Source of the DNA: Flavobacteriaceae bacterium
Lineage (GTDB): Bacteria; Bacteroidota; Bacteroidia; Flavobacteriales; Weeksellaceae
Length of the DNA: 64,000 nucleotides
Assembly: GCA_012522185.1 (NCBI GenBank)
Contig: JAAYKY010000049.1
Location: forward strand, 1 to 64,000
Direction of reading: 5' to 3'
Numbering within the stretch: the first letter of the stretch is position 1; each line of letters opens with the position of its first letter. The translations under genes were made by a program, and so were the position numbers. Below the pieces are notes generated by a model, which was given only the letters and a program-made list of their open reading frames with translations, had not been told where the DNA came from and made no database searches. This document shows, in pieces, positions 43,797 to 52,639 of the stretch.

Positions 43797-44231
43797 ATGT
43801 CACATTCTTTCAATAAAGTATGGATTCACGCCATTTGGTCGACCAAAAACAGAATGCCCTTAATTTCGGATTCGCTTGAAGCGAAGCTTTATCCAATGAT
43901 GAAAAATGAATTTCAAGAATTAGAATGCCCACTCTTGATCATAAATGGCTGGACAGATCACGTTCATTGTTTATTTTTATTGAATTCCAAAAAGTCAATC
44001 GCAGAAATTCTGAAACAGATAAAAGGAAGTAGCTCACACTTTGTGAATGGTCAAAATCTTATATCGGAAAAGTTTTCTTGGCAGGTCGGGTATGCCGCAT
44101 TTTCAGTGAGTGAATCAGTGAAATCTAAAGTTTTCAACTATATCCAAAATCAAAAAGAACATCATCAAAGAAAAGATTTTCAACAAGAACTAAATGATTA
44201 TATAGAGTTGCATAAAATTGAAAATGGTTGA
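43797..44231 (+). CDS. REP-associated tyrosine transposase (RAYT, IS200-like)
   Basis: The 144-residue Y1 transposase of the IS200/IS605 superfamily has an HxH pair in GWTDHVHCLFLL, the opening HAIWSTKNRMPLI and the catalytic tyrosine in VFNYIQNQKEHHQRKDFQ. It is flanked by hairpins with the same CCCACGA...TCGTGGG stem on both sides. RAYTs spread REP sequences by single-stranded DNA transposition. Both genes that flank the element (GLPGLI and rimM) are intact, so insertion was harmless. Confidence 0.88.
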   Translation: MSHSFNKVWIHAIWSTKNRMPLISDSLEAKLYPMMKNEFQELECPLLIINGWTDHVHCLFLLNSKKSIAEILKQIKGSSSHFVNGQNLISEKFSWQVGYAAFSVSESVKSKVFNYIQNQKEHHQRKDFQQELNDYIELHKIENG

Positions 44232-44267
44232 AACCATTTCGTAAAAATACCCTCAATGAATTTCGAT

Positions 44268-44288
44268 CCCCACGAGTGAATTCGTGGG
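44268..44288. repeat. REP hairpin right of the RAYT gene
   Basis: CCCACGA (44268-44274) pairs with TCGTGGG (44282-44288) and the flank is GTTAGAGATA on the right. It abuts the rimM stop codon at 44289. It pairs with the left hairpins to form a typical REP-RAYT-REP arrangement. Confidence 0.75.
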
Positions 44289-44810
44289 TTAGAGATACAA
44301 CTCAATCAAACCTTCGGGGACCTTCACTAAAATCGCTTTGTGCTCGCGGTTTACTTCCAAAATCCATTCATCTACAATGGGAATAAGGATTTCCTTTCCG
44401 TTGATTTCGACTTCAAATAAAGCCTGAGCCGTCGTATCGTTTACATTTTTGATCACACCAATTTCGGTGTTCGTTTGGTCGTAAATCGTAAATCCGATGA
44501 TTTCGTGGTAATAAAAATCGGTGCCTTCCAACTCAGGAAGGGTTTCAAGTGGTAAGTAAAGATTTTTATTGATGAGCTTTTCTGCTTCATCGGGTGAAAC
44601 ATCTTCAAATTTCACCAACATTTTTCCGCCGGAGTGGGGTTGAATGAATTCCAAAAAAAATGGAACCAGCATTCCGTTTGTTTCTACGAATACTGATTCC
44701 ATATTTTGGTATAATTCTGGTTCGTCTGTATCAAGATGCAGGATTAAGTTTCCTTTGAAACCATGAAGTTTGGTGATTTTACCTAAGTAATAACAATCTT
44801 CTTTCTGCAT
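44289..44810 (-). CDS. rimM: Ribosome maturation factor RimM
   Basis: The 173-residue protein binds S19 and aids 30S maturation. I chose the ATG at 44808-44810 (MQKEDCYYLGKITKLHG) because the upstream open frame is only a low-complexity Lys/Leu shadow of the rpsP tail. Motifs are GKITKLHGFKGNLILHLDTD for the N-terminal beta-barrel and YHEIIGFTIYDQTNTEIG in the PRC-barrel. It lies 13 bp downstream of rpsP on the same strand, as in most bacteria. Confidence 0.93.
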   Translation of the reverse strand: MQKEDCYYLGKITKLHGFKGNLILHLDTDEPELYQNMESVFVETNGMLVPFFLEFIQPHSGGKMLVKFEDVSPDEAEKLINKNLYLPLETLPELEGTDFYYHEIIGFTIYDQTNTEIGVIKNVNDTTAQALFEVEINGKEILIPIVDEWILEVNREHKAILVKVPEGLIELYL

Positions 44811-44823
44811 CAGACGAATTGAA

Positions 44824-45414
44824 TTATTCTTCTGTTTTTTCTTCTTCAGAACTTGCTTCAGCAGCCGGCTCTTCAGTAGCTTCTGTTTCAGCAACAACTT
44901 CTTCAGTCGTTTCTTCTGCTGCAACTTCAGCGTTTTCTTCAGTTGCTTCCACTTCTTCAGCAGGAGCTTCTTCTTCCACTGCTATACGAGCTTCTGATTT
45001 TTTCTTTTCAGCCTCCAAAGCAGCCGATTTAGCTTCCGCTTTTGCTTGTGCCAAACCATCTTTTTTCGCCTGAACCGCATTGGCTCTTTCTTCCAACCAA
45101 GCTTCAAATCTCTTTTCTGCTTCTTCTTCGCTGAAAGCACCTTTTGCTACACCGCCCAATAAGTGTTTTTTCATCAAAGCACCTTTGTAAGAAAGAATGT
45201 TTCTCGCTGTGTTGGTAGGCTCTGCACCTACTTGCAACCAATGAACAGCTCTGTCCAAATCCAACTCGATTTGTGCAGGGTTAGTCACAGGGTTGTAAGT
45301 TCCGATTTTCTCGATGAAACGTCCGTCTCTTTTCGCTCTCGAGTCCGCGATAACGATGTGAAAGAAAGCTTTTCCTTTTCTACCGTGTCTTTGCAATCTG
45401 ATTTTTGTTGCCAT
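44824..45414 (-). CDS. rpsP: 30S ribosomal protein S16 with long acidic/alanine-rich tail
   Basis: The 196-residue protein has the conserved S16 domain in the first 80 residues ([52 protein letters not shown]). A flavobacterial C-terminal extension of about 110 residues with Ala, Glu, Thr and Lys follows, ending in a Glu-rich stretch. Extended S16 proteins are usual for Bacteroidota, though this one is at the longer end. rimM follows directly downstream on the same strand. Confidence 0.93.
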   Translation of the reverse strand: MATKIRLQRHGRKGKAFFHIVIADSRAKRDGRFIEKIGTYNPVTNPAQIELDLDRAVHWLQVGAEPTNTARNILSYKGALMKKHLLGGVAKGAFSEEEAEKRFEAWLEERANAVQAKKDGLAQAKAEAKSAALEAEKKKSEARIAVEEEAPAEEVEATEENAEVAAEETTEEVVAETEATEEPAAEASSEEEKTEE

Positions 45415-45466
45415 TTTATATGTATTGTGGGAACTCTGTCCCGGTTAAATTACATTTTTGAGGGTG

Positions 45467-45499
45467 CAAATTTAAAATAAATATTCAAATATCGGGCAA
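45467..45499 (-). promoter_or_regulatory. Probable rpsP-rimM promoter
   Basis: Read on the minus strand, TTG (45499-45497) and TAAATTTG (45474-45467) are separated by 22 bp, close to the Bacteroidota -33/-7 spacing. A leader of about 45 nt would follow to the rpsP start codon at 45414. Confidence 0.4.
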
Positions 45500-45584
45500 T
45501 TAATTGGTGAATAATTAATTATGTGCGGAATATGTCTTTTGAAAAATGATTATTTCCTAACTTTAAGAAATTAAAACAATCATT

Positions 45585-47324
45585 ATGAAGAAAATCTTTA
45601 CGTTCATTACCAACTTAACGTTAATTGGATTTGTTTCCGCCCAAGCCTCTTTTATGATGGCAAAGGTAAACGAAAACGGAGAATTTTCAGTAGAAGAAAT
45701 TCAGGCACCGGAAGTGCTCTTGTATCCAAATGAGATTTCCCCGGATCCATTTATGACCTTTGAAGCTCCTGCATTTCAGTATTCAAAAAATACCAGAGGA
45801 CTGACATTGGCCGATTTGGATAATGATGGAGTGGATGAACTTCTAATTGGAATCGACCAGAAATTTTATGCTATCAAAGGTGATGGATCAATTCTATTTG
45901 AAGTAGACGTCGAAGGTCCCATTCTTTATCCGCCGGCCGTTGCTGACATGGATGGAGACGGTGACTTGGAAATCGTTTTCAATTTCGGGTTTTCAACTTT
46001 AACAAATGGAACTTACGTTCTTGATCATCAGGGAAATGCCTTGGATGGTTGGCCAAGAACGCACTCCACGCTTATTTCAAATGCGCCTGCGCTTGCTGAT
46101 TTGGACGATGATGGGATTATGGAAATCATCACGGCGGAAAGAATCAGCGGAACTTCTGCATATATCCATGTTTTTAAATTGGATGGAACCGAATTGAACG
46201 CCAATTGGCCTTATGATATTGGTTCCGTGTCTTGTTTCACTCCGTCTGTCGGTGACATAAATAATGATGGAATAAAGGAAGTTATTGTCGCAGGATACAA
46301 TACCGGAATTTTTGCCATCCAACCCGACGGAACAATATTGTCCGGATTCCCAGTTTACGATCCTTCAGTTGCTTATTCCTACCAATCTCCCGTTTTAGTG
46401 GATTTGGATGGAGATGACGAACTGGAAATCGTAGGAGCCAACCACGGAGATGCTTCGGCATACTACGTCATGAATAATGATGGAACTTATGCAGACGGAT
46501 GGCCGTATGCGATTGGAAATTGGACCTATGCACCACCAACTGTAGTCGATTTGGACGGAGATGAAGTCTATGAAATTTTTGTTGGCAACCCGAATTTTTC
46601 TGAAGGAAATTCGCTCCCTACCATTTATGGAATGTCGCCCGATGGAAGTGATCTCGCCAACTTTCCTATTAATAAAATAGGAGGCAATGAAGGAGTGATT
46701 ACAGTCGCAGATATTAACAATGATGGAGTGATGGAAATAATTTTTGGAAGTAATATTACAGATTCCGAAGGTTATGGATATCTTCATGCTTATTCTGTGG
46801 ATGGTTCAGGGGAAATTGATGGATTTCCGTTACGCCCGAGAGGGTTTACCTATCTGAACGGAGCGGTTGTGGGGGATATTGATAATGACGGAATGATGGA
46901 TATTTCGCTCAATTCCTATACGCTCAATTTCGGAGCTTCAACTGACTCTCTTTTCATCAGTTCTTATAATTTGAACGTCCCTTATGATGAAAGTAAAATT
47001 CTTTGGAATGGTTACAAAGGAAATAACACAAGGGACGGGTTATTAGTTGAAGAAATTATCATGGGAACCGAAGACATGACTCAAAACCCCATTTCAGTTT
47101 ACCCAAATCCTTCTTCCGGAATTCTGAATATCCAATTAAAAGAAGAAGTTTCTGATTTCAAGATAAATATCTTTGATTTAAACGGCCGAAATGTATTTAC
47201 TCAAAAAGATACTGTATCCAAATCCTTGAGAACCTATAATTTATCTCATCTTCCGCCAGGAACATATGTTGTACAACTCATAGTTGATAATCAAAGGAAG
47301 AATTTGAAGTGGATTAAAAAATAA
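45585..47324 (+). CDS. FG-GAP/VCBS repeat protein with T9SS type A sorting domain
   Basis: The 579-residue exported protein has a signal peptide (ITNLTLIGFVSAQ) and at least seven repeats with calcium-binding D-x-D-x-DG centres (ADLDNDGVDELLIG, ADMDGDGDLEIVFN, GDINNDGIKEVIVAG, VDLDGDDELEIVGA and more). These form an integrin-alpha-like beta-propeller. A C-terminal sorting domain follows (ISVYPNPSSGILNIQL, IFDLNGRNVF, LPPGTYVVQLIVD). It is exported by the T9SS and is probably anchored or released at the surface. Confidence 0.9.
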   Translation: MKKIFTFITNLTLIGFVSAQASFMMAKVNENGEFSVEEIQAPEVLLYPNEISPDPFMTFEAPAFQYSKNTRGLTLADLDNDGVDELLIGIDQKFYAIKGDGSILFEVDVEGPILYPPAVADMDGDGDLEIVFNFGFSTLTNGTYVLDHQGNALDGWPRTHSTLISNAPALADLDDDGIMEIITAERISGTSAYIHVFKLDGTELNANWPYDIGSVSCFTPSVGDINNDGIKEVIVAGYNTGIFAIQPDGTILSGFPVYDPSVAYSYQSPVLVDLDGDDELEIVGANHGDASAYYVMNNDGTYADGWPYAIGNWTYAPPTVVDLDGDEVYEIFVGNPNFSEGNSLPTIYGMSPDGSDLANFPINKIGGNEGVITVADINNDGVMEIIFGSNITDSEGYGYLHAYSVDGSGEIDGFPLRPRGFTYLNGAVVGDIDNDGMMDISLNSYTLNFGASTDSLFISSYNLNVPYDESKILWNGYKGNNTRDGLLVEEIIMGTEDMTQNPISVYPNPSSGILNIQLKEEVSDFKINIFDLNGRNVFTQKDTVSKSLRTYNLSHLPPGTYVVQLIVDNQRKNLKWIKK

Positions 47325-47329
47325 ATCTA

Positions 47330-47353
47330 AGCCCGAACTAATTCGGGCTTTTT
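47330..47353 (+). terminator. Rho-independent terminator after the T9SS protein gene
   Basis: AGCCCGAA (47330-47337) pairs with TTCGGGCT (47342-47349) around a 4-nt loop and runs into TTTTT. Confidence 0.85.
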
Positions 47354-47383
47354 TCTTCAATCAACAGCAACTATTTTTGTCAG

Positions 47384-47980
47384 ATGAACAAACAAGAAAT
47401 TCTAATCGCAGCCGGAAACTATATCAAAAAAGGATTTACCGGCGAAACCACCGGACACGATTTTTACCACATTCAACGCGTGGTGAAAACAGCTCGAAAA
47501 ATTGCTTCAGAAGAAAATGCCGATTTATTTTTAGTCGAATTGGCGGCTTGGCTTCATGATGTAGGTGATTATAAATTACACGACGGAATGGATAAATCGG
47601 AAGAATTAATTTCCGAATTTTTATTCGAATTAAATCTTCCCAAAGAAACGATTTCCAAAATCATCGAAATTGTTTCCCAGGTTTCCTTCAGCAAAGGAAA
47701 TGCCCCCACAAGTTTGGAAGCCAAAATCGTTCAGGACGCTGACCGATTGGATGCTTTGGGCGCCATCGGACTCGCCCGGACTTTTGCCTATGGCGGAAGC
47801 AAACAGCGAGAAATCTACAATCCCGAAAACCCAGAAGAAACTTCCATTCAACATTTCTACGACAAACTTCTCAAATTAAAAGGTTTGATGAATACTAATT
47901 CAGCAAAGAAAATCGCCGAAGAACGTCATCAATTTTTAGAAGAATTTTTGGAGAGGTTTTATGAGGAATGGGAGAGTTGA
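47384..47980 (+). CDS. HD-domain phosphohydrolase
   Basis: The 198-residue protein has an HD domain: the first histidine in GHDFYHIQRVVKTARKIA, the metal pair in LAAWLHDVGDYK, and the acidic end in VQDADRLDALGAIGLARTF. YedJ/YfbR-like hydrolases of this type act on nucleotides or other phosphates. The GGSKQREIYNP segment is typical of the family. The gene stands alone between the terminator at 47330 and the hairpin at 47981. Confidence 0.88.
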   Translation: MNKQEILIAAGNYIKKGFTGETTGHDFYHIQRVVKTARKIASEENADLFLVELAAWLHDVGDYKLHDGMDKSEELISEFLFELNLPKETISKIIEIVSQVSFSKGNAPTSLEAKIVQDADRLDALGAIGLARTFAYGGSKQREIYNPENPEETSIQHFYDKLLKLKGLMNTNSAKKIAEERHQFLEEFLERFYEEWES

Positions 47981-48011
47981 GACCTGTCAGGTTTTTGAAA
48001 CCTGACAGGTC
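47981..48011. repeat. Intergenic hairpin GACCTGTCAGG...CCTGACAGGTC
   Basis: A 31-nt inverted repeat with a 14-bp perfect stem and a 3-nt loop starts right behind the stop of the HD gene and is followed by TTTAC. It is of the same kind as the CCCTAACAGGG hairpins but of different sequence. It probably doubles as a terminator. Confidence 0.7.
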
Positions 48012-48096
48012 TTTACAAGTCTTTTTGATTTTTCCTTGTGGTGAAAATTTTAATTTCATTAATTTTAGCTTTTAAAAAAAAATAACGAACCACAAA

Positions 48097-50565
48097 ATGC
48101 ATAAACAATATTTTATTGCACTCATTTTTTTATTGTCCCAATTTAATTTTGCTCAGGCACCTAAAAAACCAAGTTCTGCCGAGATTTACGAATCCATCCA
48201 AAAACTGAATTTCCTCGGTTCGGTTTTGTATGTAGCAGCGCATCCCGACGATGAAAACACCCATTTGATTTCCTATTTTGCCAATGATGTTCACGCCCAA
48301 ACGGCCTATATTTCCCTGACGCGCGGTGATGGCGGACAAAATTTAATCGGATCGGAATTGCGGGAGCTCTTAGGTGTAATTCGTACGCAGGAACTAGTTC
48401 AAGCGCGGAAAATCGACGGTGGAATTCAATATTTTTCTCGTGCCAACGATTTTGGTTATTCCAAACATCCGGATGAAACTTTCGAAATCTGGGACAAAGA
48501 AGAAGTTTTAAGCGATTTGGTGTATGTCATCCGCAAATTTCAACCCGATGTCATCATCAACCGATTTGACCATCGCACACCCGGAACCACGCACGGACAC
48601 CATACCGCATCTGCGATGTTGAGCGTGGAAGCCTTTGATTTGGCCGCAAATTCATCAGCCTTTCCGGAACAATTAAAAAAGTTTTCGACCTGGCAACCTA
48701 AAAGGCTTTTCTGGAACCAATCCTGGTTTTTCTATGGAAGTCAGGAGAAATTTGAAAAGGCCGATAAAACCAATCTTTTTGTAATGGACATCGGGTCTTA
48801 TTATCCCACTTTGGGATTGAGCAATTCCGAAATTGCAGCCAAAAGCCGAAGCCAACACAGTTCACAAGGATTTGGAGCGACGGCGGTTCGCGGAAGCGCA
48901 ATGGAATATTTGGAACCCATAAAGGGAGGAAAACCTCAAAATAATGTGTTTGAAGGAATTGATACCAGTTGGAACCGTGTAAAAGGCGGAAAGGCAATCG
49001 GAGAGATTTTATCAAAAGTTGAAAAGGAATTTGATTTTACAAATCCGTCCAAATCCGTTCCTGAACTCATAAAAGCCTACCAATTGATTTTAAAATTGGA
49101 AGACAAACATTGGCGAAAAATTAAATTAGAAGAAATAAAAAACATCATTTACCATTGCTCTGGATTATTTTTGGAAGCGGTTGCCAAAGAACCTTATACG
49201 ACGGTTGGTAGGAATGCCGATGTGAAAATTGAAGCGATTAACCGAAGTGATCTTTCGATCAAATTAAATGAAATTCAACTCGAAAAACTAAATAAAGATT
49301 TAAAACCCAATCAAGCTTATCATTCCGATAGAACTTTGGTCAGTTCCGCCTTTTTGAAACCGACTTCGCCTTATTGGCTCGAAGAAAAAGGAAGTTTGGG
49401 AATGTACAAAGTGAGCGATGAGAAATTGATTGGATTGCCGGAAGCGCCGCCACCATACAGCGTTTTGTTCAACTTAAATATTTTGGGACAGGATTTTCAT
49501 CTCGAAAAACCGGTAGTTTATAAATACAATGATCCGGCAAAAGGCGAAACCTATAAACCTTTTGTGGTTTTGCCTGAAGTTTCGGTCAATGTCGAAGAAA
49601 AAGTTTTGATTTTTGGTAATGAAAATACGCAGCGAATTCCGGTGAAAATAAAATCATTTGTTGAGAATTTAAATGGAAATTTAAGTTTGAAAGCACCGGA
49701 TGGTTGGAAGATTTCACCTGAAAATCAGGAAGTAATTTTGAATGCAAAAGGAGAAGAGAAAACCTTTTGGTTTGAAGTTAATCCACCGAAAAATCAGTCC
49801 GAAGGAGAATTAATCCCACAACTGAAAGTTGGGATTGGAACTTATGAAAATCAATTGATTGAAATCAATTACGATCATATTCCTGAACAGAAAGTTTTAT
49901 TGCCCGGATCGGCCAAATTGGTCAAAATAGACATCGAGAAGAAAGGTGAAAAAATCGGATACATCATGGGCGCAGGCGACTCCGTTCCTGAAAATCTACG
50001 TCAAATAGGATATCAAGTGGAAATCATTTCGCCTCAAAATATTACGGCCGAAAACTTGGATAGATTGGATGCCGTTGTTTTGGGAATTCGTGCATTTAAC
50101 GTAATTCCGGAATTAAAATTCAAAAATAAAATCTTGTTTGAGTATGTGAAAAACGGTGGAAATTTAGTAGTTCAGTACAATACTTCGCGAGATGTTTTGA
50201 CAGAGGAAGTTGCACCGTTTCCATTGACACTCTCGCGCGATCGTGTGACCGATGAAAATTCGGAAGTGAAGTTTTTGGATAAAAATCATCCGGTTTTGAA
50301 TGTTCCGAACAAAATTACTTCGAAAGATTTCGAAGGTTGGGTGCAGGAAAGAGGATTGTATTTTCCCGACAACTGGAGCAAAGAATTTACGCCTATTTTA
50401 TCGATGCACGACAAAGGCGAAGCACCGATGAAAGGCAGTTTGCTCGTGGCGAAATACGGAAAGGGCTATTATGTTTACACCGGATTGAGTTTCTTCCGCG
50501 AATTGCCGGAAGGCGTACCGGGCGCTTATCGATTGTTGGCAAATATTTTATCTTTAGGGAAATAA
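48097..50565 (+). CDS. PIG-L family deacetylase-like exported protein
   Basis: The 822-residue protein has a signal peptide (YFIALIFLLSQFNFAQ) and the zinc-binding LYVAAHPDDENTHLISYF, TRGDGGQNLIGSELRELLGV and HGHHTASA motifs of the PIG-L/LmbE fold. A large beta-sandwich and a C-terminal Rossmann-like domain (VVLGIRAFNVI, GGNLVVQYNTSRDVL) follow. It probably deacetylates an N-acetyl amino sugar in the periplasm. A small membrane protein and a solute:sodium symporter follow directly, which suggests uptake of the product. Confidence 0.85.
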   Translation: MHKQYFIALIFLLSQFNFAQAPKKPSSAEIYESIQKLNFLGSVLYVAAHPDDENTHLISYFANDVHAQTAYISLTRGDGGQNLIGSELRELLGVIRTQELVQARKIDGGIQYFSRANDFGYSKHPDETFEIWDKEEVLSDLVYVIRKFQPDVIINRFDHRTPGTTHGHHTASAMLSVEAFDLAANSSAFPEQLKKFSTWQPKRLFWNQSWFFYGSQEKFEKADKTNLFVMDIGSYYPTLGLSNSEIAAKSRSQHSSQGFGATAVRGSAMEYLEPIKGGKPQNNVFEGIDTSWNRVKGGKAIGEILSKVEKEFDFTNPSKSVPELIKAYQLILKLEDKHWRKIKLEEIKNIIYHCSGLFLEAVAKEPYTTVGRNADVKIEAINRSDLSIKLNEIQLEKLNKDLKPNQAYHSDRTLVSSAFLKPTSPYWLEEKGSLGMYKVSDEKLIGLPEAPPPYSVLFNLNILGQDFHLEKPVVYKYNDPAKGETYKPFVVLPEVSVNVEEKVLIFGNENTQRIPVKIKSFVENLNGNLSLKAPDGWKISPENQEVILNAKGEEKTFWFEVNPPKNQSEGELIPQLKVGIGTYENQLIEINYDHIPEQKVLLPGSAKLVKIDIEKKGEKIGYIMGAGDSVPENLRQIGYQVEIISPQNITAENLDRLDAVVLGIRAFNVIPELKFKNKILFEYVKNGGNLVVQYNTSRDVLTEEVAPFPLTLSRDRVTDENSEVKFLDKNHPVLNVPNKITSKDFEGWVQERGLYFPDNWSKEFTPILSMHDKGEAPMKGSLLVAKYGKGYYVYTGLSFFRELPEGVPGAYRLLANILSLGK

Positions 50566-50633
50566 AATGAATAATAGATTCTTCGCTCCGCTACGCTTTG
50601 CTCTGAATGACATCCGTTATTAAAAATAATAAA

Positions 50634-50750
50634 ATGAAAGAAAAAGAAACACTCATTAAAAAGTCCTGGCGCGAATCCTACACCTGGGTTTTGCTCGCCA
50701 ATGCCGGATACATTCTCGTGTTTTACATTCTGATGAAAATTTTTAGCTGA
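50634..50750 (+). CDS. 38-residue single-pass membrane protein ahead of the symporter
   Basis: This short ORF begins with a basic cytoplasmic part (KEKETLIKKSWRESYTW) and continues with one hydrophobic helix (VLLANAGYILVFYILM). Its last base is the A of the symporter ATG (TGATG), so translation is coupled. It looks like a small accessory subunit to a solute:sodium symporter. It is not a shadow of a larger frame, because it fills the gap between two genes exactly. Confidence 0.75.
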   Translation: MKEKETLIKKSWRESYTWVLLANAGYILVFYILMKIFS

Positions 50751-52453
50751 TGCACGGAATTGACTGGATTATATTGATTGGTTCGATGTTGTTCATCGTG
50801 GTTTACGGTGTTTGGAAGACGCGTGGTCAAAGCAGTGTGCAGGATTTTCTGAAAGGAAATGACTCAAATTGGTTTACCGTGGGATTGTCCGTAATGGCGA
50901 CTCAGGCCAGTGCGATCACCTTTCTTTCCACACCCGGACAAGCCTTTCACGACGGGATGGGTTTTGTACAATTTTACTTCGGATTGCCGATTGCGATGGT
51001 CATCATCTGTCTGGTTTTCATTCCTTTGTATCATAAATTAAATGTTTATACGGCTTACGAATTTTTGGAAAGTCGTTTTGATCTGAAAACCAGAACTTTA
51101 ACGGCTTCTTTGTTTTTAATTCAAAGAGGTTTATCGGCTGGAATTACCATTTTTGCGCCTTCGATAATTTTGTCTGCAGTTTTGGGTTGGGATCTGACTT
51201 GGTTGAACATCATCATCGGTTCGTTGGTCATTATTTATACTGTTTCGGGCGGAACCAAAGCGGTAAATGTCACCCAGAAACAGCAAATGTCGATTATGAT
51301 GGGCGGAATGGCGGTGGCATTTGTCATTTTGGTTTATTCGCTTCCCGATGGAATTAATTTCTCCAATGCCTTGGAAATTGCGGGCGCAAGCGGTAAAATG
51401 GACATTCTGGATTTTTCATTTGATTTTGATAACCGATACACGATTTGGAGCGGAATCATAGGCGGAACTTTCCTTTCACTGAGTTATTTCGGAACGGATC
51501 AAAGTCAGGTTCAGCGCTATCTGAGCGGAAAATCGGTGAAGCAAAGTCAGATGGGAATGATCATGAACGGATTTCTCAAAGTGCCGATGCAGTTTTTCAT
51601 TTTGCTCGTGGGCGTGATGGTTTTTGTGTTTTATCAATTCAATCCTTCTCCCTTGAATTTTAATCCGGTGGCTCAGAAATCCATTGAAAATTCAACCTAT
51701 TTTGAGCAATATTCAGAATTGGAAAATGAGAATTCAAAGAATTTCGAAGCGAAAAAAGATTTGATTTTTAATTATGTAAGTGCGGAAGAAACTGAAAAAA
51801 TAGCTTTGAAAAAAGCCATTATTTCTGCTGAAAACAAAGACAAAGAATTGCGCGAAGAAGCACGTCAAATCATTTCCCAAGCCGATTCCACGGTTGAAAC
51901 CAACGATAAAGACTATGTTTTCATTCATTTCATCCTGAATCATCTCCCGAAAGGCATTATCGGCTTGTTGCTGGCCATGGCATTGTGCGCGGCGATGTCT
52001 TCTACGGCTTCAGAATTAAATGCTTTGGCAACCACCACAACCATGGATTTGTACAAACGCAACAATGACGGAGAAACGGACGGGCATTATCTGAAAGCTT
52101 CGAAATGGTTTACGCTTATGTGGGGTGTGCTGGCGATTTTATTTGCCTGCGTTGCGGATTTGTTTGACAATTTAATTCAGTTGGTAAACATCATCGGATC
52201 GATATTTTACGGGAATGTTTTGGGGATTTTTCTGCTGGCATTTTTCTTCCGTTTTGTCCGAGGAAATTCGGTATTCATTGCGGCGATCATTACGCAAATT
52301 ATTGTGATCATCGGATGGAAATTTGACTGGATGCCGTATTTATGGTTGAATTTGTTTGGATGTGCTTTGGTGATTTTGATTGCGGTTTTCATTCAGACGA
52401 TTTGGAACAAACCGGATAACGAATTAGATGAATTGGAAGAAATAGGAAAATAA
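50750..52453 (+). CDS. Sodium:solute symporter (SSS family)
   Basis: The 567-residue protein has about 13-14 membrane helices with SSS hallmarks: VGLSVMATQASAITFLSTPGQ, AYEFLESRFDLKTRTLTA, YTVSGGTKAVNVTQKQQ, and a GTFLSLSYFGTDQSQVQRYL helix. Between helices near residues 305-380 lies an insertion of about 80 charged residues (ELENENSKNFEAKKDLIF, ISAENKDKELREEARQII). A sugar or amino-sugar substrate is suggested by the PIG-L gene. It is coupled to the 38-residue gene. Confidence 0.9.
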   Translation: MHGIDWIILIGSMLFIVVYGVWKTRGQSSVQDFLKGNDSNWFTVGLSVMATQASAITFLSTPGQAFHDGMGFVQFYFGLPIAMVIICLVFIPLYHKLNVYTAYEFLESRFDLKTRTLTASLFLIQRGLSAGITIFAPSIILSAVLGWDLTWLNIIIGSLVIIYTVSGGTKAVNVTQKQQMSIMMGGMAVAFVILVYSLPDGINFSNALEIAGASGKMDILDFSFDFDNRYTIWSGIIGGTFLSLSYFGTDQSQVQRYLSGKSVKQSQMGMIMNGFLKVPMQFFILLVGVMVFVFYQFNPSPLNFNPVAQKSIENSTYFEQYSELENENSKNFEAKKDLIFNYVSAEETEKIALKKAIISAENKDKELREEARQIISQADSTVETNDKDYVFIHFILNHLPKGIIGLLLAMALCAAMSSTASELNALATTTTMDLYKRNNDGETDGHYLKASKWFTLMWGVLAILFACVADLFDNLIQLVNIIGSIFYGNVLGIFLLAFFFRFVRGNSVFIAAIITQIIVIIGWKFDWMPYLWLNLFGCALVILIAVFIQTIWNKPDNELDELEEIGK

Positions 52454-52456
52454 AAA

Positions 52457-52487
52457 TTGGCAAATTCAAAATCAATTTCTAAATTTG
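52457..52487 (+). promoter_or_regulatory. trp operon promoter
   Basis: TTG (52457-52459), 20 bp and TAAATTTG (52480-52487) match the Bacteroidota consensus. It begins 4 bp past the symporter stop codon. The expected start near 52493 would leave only a few bases before the leader ATG. Confidence 0.7.
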
Positions 52488-52499
52488 AAAAATCAAAAC

Positions 52500-52556
52500 A
52501 TGAAAAATTTAGAATTAAATAACAATTGGTGGTGGACTTCGCAACTTCGAAAGTAG
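52500..52556 (+). CDS. trpL: trp leader peptide with three consecutive Trp codons
   Basis: The 18-residue ORF MKNLELNNNWWWTSQLRK ends with TAG. Three TGG codons in a row lie at 52527-52535. A terminator hairpin starts 31 bp behind the stop, and trpE begins 83 bp behind it. This arrangement is the standard leader-peptide attenuation design, where ribosome stalling at Trp codons lets polymerase pass the terminator. Confidence 0.85.
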   Translation: MKNLELNNNWWWTSQLRK

Positions 52557-52587
52557 TGAAGCTATACCTCTTGGAATAAAATCAAAG

Positions 52588-52613
52588 GCCCGTCTTCACG
52601 ACGGGCTTTTTTT
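52588..52613 (+). terminator. trp attenuator (terminator hairpin in the trp leader)
   Basis: GCCCGTC (52588-52594) pairs with GACGGGC (52600-52606) and a run of seven T follows. The loop contains TTCAC. CTTCAC (52594-52599) is complementary to GTGAAG (52556-52561), which overlaps the leader stop, so a weak antiterminator of 6 bp is possible. Confidence 0.8.
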
Positions 52614-52639
52614 GTATCCGAAATTCTGAAACTTTAAAA

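Noticed and set aside
44811-44924. N-terminal extension of rimM
   Set aside because: It is the Lys/Leu-rich shadow of the rpsP 3' end; RimM homology starts at MQKEDCYYLGK.
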